Shown piece after piece: positions 6,243 to 9,065 of a stretch of 9,065 nt of DNA (positions are counted from its first letter, which is position 1; the number at the start of each line of letters is the position of its first letter). The translations under genes and the position numbers were made by a program. Under the pieces are notes generated by a model that saw only the letters and a list, made by a program, of their open reading frames with translations, was not told the origin of the DNA and did no database searches. The stretch comes from CAYSSG01 sp964433635 (GTDB taxonomy: Bacteria > Atribacterota > Phoenicimicrobiia > Phoenicimicrobiales > Stramentimicrobiaceae), in assembly GCA_964433635.1 (NCBI GenBank), contig CAYSSG010000062.1:1-9065 (forward strand), read 5' to 3'.

Positions 6243-6670
6243 TTAACCGCCCCACCAGTAATAAATCAAAGGCTCGGGAAAATAAATAGCCAATAAATAT
6301 TTAAATAAAATTACCAGAGATAGCGTGTAAAGAGCAGAATATAAGAAAATTTTCCACCAATCGCGGTAACCAACACAAACCATACCAGTGAAAAAAAATA
6401 GAAAGGTAGCAGCTTCCAGCCCGATACAAATAAAGCCAATCAAAAATATGCTGTTCACTAAGATAAATATTTTGGCAGGCAACACAGGAAAACCCTTCCC
6501 GTCTAATTGCCAGTTCTGTCCATTTTTTTTAAATAATCGAAAGAAGGAGGGTATCGAAGATAAAAACATCACGGATAAGATGATCATCGGAAAAATAGTG
6601 GGACCTTTGTAGAAAGGGTAATGTGCCGCAGGTTCATCAATCAGCCAAGGCATACCAGTCAACAGTAAAA
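6243..6670 (-). CDS. tctB: Tripartite tricarboxylate transporter, small membrane subunit TctB (5' end lost in gap)
   Basis: TctB is the small four-helix membrane subunit that assembles with TctA. About 142 codons are visible. The segment YKGPTIFPMIILS matches the GPxxFP motif that follows the first helix in this family. Two helices lie in the stretch IFILVNSIFLIGFICIG to FLFFFTGMVCVGY, and a final one in FLYSALYTLSLVILF. The protein ends in YYWWGG. The frame stays open (LL before TTG 6662) into the N-run, and only the end of the first helix (LLLTGMPWL) is visible, so the real start is most likely inside the gap. TTG 6662 should not be taken as the start. It lies between tctC and tctA, the standard family order. 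Confidence 0.85.
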
Positions 6671-6770
6671 NNNNNNNNNNNNNNNNNNNNNNNNNNNNNN
6701 NNNNNNNNNNNNNNNNNNNNNNNNNNNNNNNNNNNNNNNNNNNNNNNNNNNNNNNNNNNNNNNNNNNNNN
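6671..6770. other. Assembly gap of 100 Ns
   Basis: A run of exactly 100 Ns is the usual placeholder for a gap of unknown size. It interrupts the tctC-tctB junction. Apparent reading frames running through it from either side are artefacts. Confidence 0.99.
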
Positions 6771-7543
6771 ATTTCATCCGGGACATCCTTGGGCATAAAC
6801 AATCCAAACCAGATCAGGTAATCATAACCAAAACCCTGTTCGGAGATCGTCTGGACTTCCGGACAGCAATCATAGTGTGTCGGGCTCATCACGGCAAGAA
6901 TCTTTACTTCACCTGTTTCCATATAATCCATTAATGCCGGAGTGGAGCAGGTGACGACATCCACATCACCACGGATAAGCAGCAAAGCATCAATATTGGA
7001 AAAAGAAGTTTCTATCCATCCAAAACCACCTTTTTCGGCAACATTCATGGCAATCAGGGTAGGAACAGCACCCAGTCCGTAATGTCCCAGTTTCAATTCT
7101 TTTCCTTTCGCATATTCAGCTAATTCTTTTAAATTGTCATAGGGCGCATCCCCTCGGGCAGCCAGGGTAAACGGAGAAGCCCATACCAATCCCAGGGTTC
7201 GCAAATCTTCAGTCTTATAGGGGGTTACGCCTCTTAATGGCTGGGTAACCATCGGTCCGATCGAAGCCAATACTGCGGTATAACCATCCGGTCTGGCAGT
7301 GGCTACTTCATTGGTTCCCACCGTTCCTCCGCCACCATCTTTATTAATCATCTTCACCGGCACACCCAGTTCCTCGGACAATAAAGGTGACATGGCATTA
7401 CACACAATCGTGGAAGGGTCTCCAGCCGGTGCCCAGGGAATAACCACCGTAATCGGTTTTTCCGGCCAGGCTGCAAAAACAACACTACTGGTAACAAAGA
7501 ATAAAACCACGATTAAAAAAATGATTAAATTGTTTCTTTTCAT
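6771..7543 (-). CDS. tctC: Tripartite tricarboxylate transporter substrate-binding protein TctC (Bug family, 3' end lost in gap)
   Basis: TctC/Bug proteins are periplasmic receptors that deliver carboxylates or similar small anions to TctAB. About 257 residues are visible out of roughly 320 in the family. A signal peptide (charged KRN, then a hydrophobic stretch ending VVFA) is followed by mature AWPEKPITVVIPW, the standard family opening. GGGGTVG (70-76) and TARPDGYT (82-89) are family landmarks. The first ligand loop is unusual: PAGDPSTIV (39-47) replaces the common GGxxD-type sequence. The visible protein stops at MPKDVPDE, just before the C-terminal lobe finishes. ATG 7543 has AAAGGA (7554-7559) 10 nt upstream. 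It is the first gene of tctCBA. Confidence 0.92.
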
Positions 7544-7843
7544 TTCTTTTTCATCCTTTCTTTTTTTATTTTTGCGATTGTTCTACTTATTTTATCAATA
7601 ATATATTAAATTTAAAAATATTTCTTTACATTTTTCTTTTTTCCTCATTTTAACGTAAGAATCAATATACCAGATACTTTTACTGGAACAATATCTTGTT
7701 ACTAAATCCTGTATCTGGAATCGATACTATATACTCAATACGCAATACTGATTTTTCCATTCATGCATTCCTGCAGGACTGCATTATTGCTACAGTAATT
7801 TTCATTCTTAAACATTCACTTTATTTGCTTTCTGTCTTCTATC
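7544..7843. other. 300-bp intergenic spacer between the arylsulfotransferase-like gene and tctC
   Basis: No gene is supported here. The part near tctC (7560-7650) is very AT-rich. It also holds a compound inverted repeat (7670-7718), a perfect palindrome TCCTGCAGGA (7769-7778) and the short direct echoes CAATAC/GCAATAC near 7736-7748. It must include the tctC promoter and leader, but no -35/-10 pair stands out. No T-tract terminator follows the upstream gene. Confidence 0.6.
7670..7718. repeat. Compound inverted repeat in the tctC leader
   Basis: CCAGATAC (7670-7677) and GTATCTGG (7711-7718) pair perfectly over 8 bp. Inside them, AACAA (7687-7691) and TTGTT (7696-7700) form a second hairpin with a 4-nt loop. 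There is no adjoining T-run, so it is not a standard terminator. It lies 127-175 bp upstream of tctC. Confidence 0.45.
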
Positions 7844-8917
7844 TTATTTTACCTTTTTAATAAAATCGATCCCATACCGATAAGCGCGAAAAATCCAGTT
7901 GACCACACCACTGTCAATTTCACCATAGTAGGGAGAGTAGTATTCCCACACAATTTCTTTTTCCGGTGTAATTTCAAATAAACGACCCTGGGTTGTAGAA
8001 CAGATCAAGATATTCCCGTTCGGCAATCGCTGCGTACCGGAGCAGACCGAACTGTAAAACAGATGTACCGGATTACTGCGATATTCCCAGACAATTTCCT
8101 TCGTTTGACGGTTGACTTCCACTACAATGGAACAGTTGACTTCCGTCAAAGCCCTATGCGCTCCGTTATCAAAAATCATGATATTTCCATTGGGTAAAGG
8201 ATGGGGATCATGGGGATGGGCTAATTGACCCAGACCAGTTCCCCATTCCCACTTAATTTCTCCGCTTTGCCTATCAATGATGCACACATTATTCAGCGCA
8301 CGAAAACAGGTCAACACATCACCGTTTCCCAAAACTACACAACTATTGGCATGCGTCCATTCCTTGCGGGGACATAACGGACAGATAACATCTGTTTCGG
8401 GATTCAGATTTTCATGTGCCACCCAGCGCCAGACAACTTTACCTTCCGGCGTAATCTCTTCAAATGCATCTCCCCATATTTTACCTTTTTCTTCTGACCC
8501 GGGTACCCCACCTTTAACCTTTCTTGCTATCTCCTCCGGTACCTCTACCCATTTTAACACCATCGTATTGCCATTATCCATCCGATAGAAATCATGATGC
8601 AGAAAGGGGTCTTCATATTCCCAGATCAGATGATTATCCCAATTCACCTCGCGAATGAGACCACCATAACCGGAAAAAGGCTCTGCTCCCACACTTTTTC
8701 TTTTCTCGACATCCATCTTACAACCGTAAAGAAGATGGCCGTTGGCTATCAGCTTGCTGTAAGAACCCGGCCTTTCCGGCATTTTCCAGTGGTGTGCCAT
8801 ATTGCCTTCCATATCCATCAGCCAGGTATCCGGACATCCCATAGGAGCAAACAAAGTATAACCGTGAAATGCTTTTTCCTTATTGTAGATAGTTACACTT
8901 TCATTCCTGCAGTTCAA
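7844..8917 (-). CDS. Arylsulfotransferase-like beta-propeller protein
   Basis: The protein resembles the arylsulfotransferase (ASST) superfamily, bacterial enzymes that move sulfuryl groups between phenolic compounds through a catalytic His. It has 357 residues. Repeated blade motifs are visible: LIWEYEDP, VVWRWVAHE, IKWEWGTG, IVWEYRSNP and IVWEYYSPY. Conserved His-rich stretches are LHHDFYRMDNGNT (106-118), WTHANS (187-192) and HPHDPHPLPNGN (234-245), with LPNGN again at 298-302. A CPLC pair (179-182) sits just before WTHANS. No signal peptide is present, unlike classical periplasmic ASST, so it is predicted to be cytoplasmic. TTG 8917 was chosen because GAGGGGG (8925-8931) lies 7 nt upstream and no ATG or GTG is close by in frame. 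It precedes tctCBA on the same strand. Sulfotransferase activity is not proven by sequence; it could be a non-enzymatic propeller. Confidence 0.78.
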   Translation of the reverse strand: MNCRNESVTIYNKEKAFHGYTLFAPMGCPDTWLMDMEGNMAHHWKMPERPGSYSKLIANGHLLYGCKMDVEKRKSVGAEPFSGYGGLIREVNWDNHLIWEYEDPFLHHDFYRMDNGNTMVLKWVEVPEEIARKVKGGVPGSEEKGKIWGDAFEEITPEGKVVWRWVAHENLNPETDVICPLCPRKEWTHANSCVVLGNGDVLTCFRALNNVCIIDRQSGEIKWEWGTGLGQLAHPHDPHPLPNGNIMIFDNGAHRALTEVNCSIVVEVNRQTKEIVWEYRSNPVHLFYSSVCSGTQRLPNGNILICSTTQGRLFEITPEKEIVWEYYSPYYGEIDSGVVNWIFRAYRYGIDFIKKVK

Positions 8918-8924
8918 ACTCGTT

Positions 8925-8931
8925 CCCCCTC
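8925..8931 (-). promoter_or_regulatory. Ribosome-binding site for the arylsulfotransferase-like gene
   Basis: GAGGGGG in the coding sense lies 7 nt before TTG 8917 and is the main reason to accept this non-ATG start. Confidence 0.6.
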
Positions 8932-9050
8932 AATCCTCAGTGGGTAGAAAATATACTTGTCTCAATAAAAATTTATCAGTGAACAAAACATAATTTTTCT
9001 CTTTTACTTTATCTTTTTCTATTTATATTCACCCCTTTTATGATCTTTTA

Positions 9051-9060
9051 ATACCAGATA
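9051..9060 (-). promoter_or_regulatory. Decamer shared with the tctC upstream region
   Basis: TATCTGGTAT in the coding sense, about 134 bp upstream of the arylsulfotransferase-like start. The identical decamer in the same orientation occurs at 7667-7676, about 124 bp upstream of tctC. A regulatory role is inferred and chance is possible. The rest of 8932-9050 is AT-rich with no clear promoter pair. Confidence 0.3.
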
Positions 9061-9065
9061 TCATA

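Noticed and set aside
4047..6296. Several plus-strand frames antisense to the transferase and tctA
   Set aside because: They are mirror frames of strongly hydrophobic genes with no start signals or domains.
6623..6934. Frames reading through the N-run on both strands
   Set aside because: The run is a placeholder, so any continuity through it is artificial. Only the parts outside the gap were annotated.
7769..7778. TCCTGCAGGA perfect palindrome as an operator
   Set aside because: It is a single short palindrome with no nearby promoter or second copy, so no regulatory call is justified beyond noting it in the spacer.
8277..8947. Plus-strand frames antisense to the arylsulfotransferase-like gene
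   Set aside because: They are shadows of the real gene on the opposite strand, without ribosome-binding sites or family features.
1..9065. CRISPR array, tRNA, rRNA, insertion sequence or riboswitch
   Set aside because: No regularly spaced long repeats, cloverleaf sequences, transposase motifs with terminal repeats, or known riboswitch cores were recognised on either strand by eye.

Overview
This is an AT-rich bacterial stretch with nine real genes, plus two more cut by an assembly gap (100 Ns at 6671-6770). All but the leftmost gene lie on the minus strand. The gene mix suggests an anaerobic, probably uncultivated bacterium: an aldehyde-oxidoreductase-type ThiF/HesA protein, a tripartite tricarboxylate transporter, an arylsulfotransferase-like protein, a geranylgeranyl-reductase-family flavoprotein, an archaeal/eukaryal-type GlcNAc-1-phosphate transferase and two toxin-antitoxin modules. 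Atribacterota or a deep Bacillota-like lineage would fit. That is an impression from gene content and base composition, not a placement. The gap suggests a metagenome or draft scaffold.

Left end (1-1104): a ThiF/HesA/MoeB-like E1 enzyme on the plus strand, probably translationally coupled to a gene that ends at base 22. It converges on a hicBA module across 219 bp of non-coding DNA.

Middle (1105-4663), minus strand, in transcription order: the archaeal/eukaryal-type GlcNAc-1-P transferase (4654-3695); a ribbon-helix-helix antitoxin with an overlapping RelE/ParE-type toxin (3495-2982); the geranylgeranyl-reductase-family flavoprotein (2903-1764); then hicB and hicA. Three good sigma-A-like promoters are readable, each with a 17-bp spacer. 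They precede the ribbon-helix-helix module, the flavoprotein and hicBA. The first is covered by three GAATAT repeats at exact 10-bp spacing, a plausible autoregulatory operator. The transferase and the flavoprotein could both act on polyprenyl-phosphate lipid carriers, so a reduced (dolichol-like) carrier pathway is a testable idea.

Right side (4748-8917), minus strand: an arylsulfotransferase-like beta-propeller protein without a signal peptide, a 300-bp spacer, then tctC-tctB-tctA. These encode a periplasmic solute-binding protein, a small membrane subunit and a large membrane subunit, that is, a secondary uptake system for a carboxylate or related anion. The gap removes the C-terminus of TctC and the N-terminus of TctB. 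A decamer (TATCTGGTAT in the coding sense) lies about 125-140 bp upstream of both the arylsulfotransferase-like gene and tctC, hinting at shared control.

No rRNA, tRNA, CRISPR array, insertion sequence or replication origin was seen. No convincing intrinsic terminator was found. I found no clearly new multi-gene system. The best leads are the lipid-carrier gene pair, the phased operator and the arylsulfotransferase-transporter neighbourhood.
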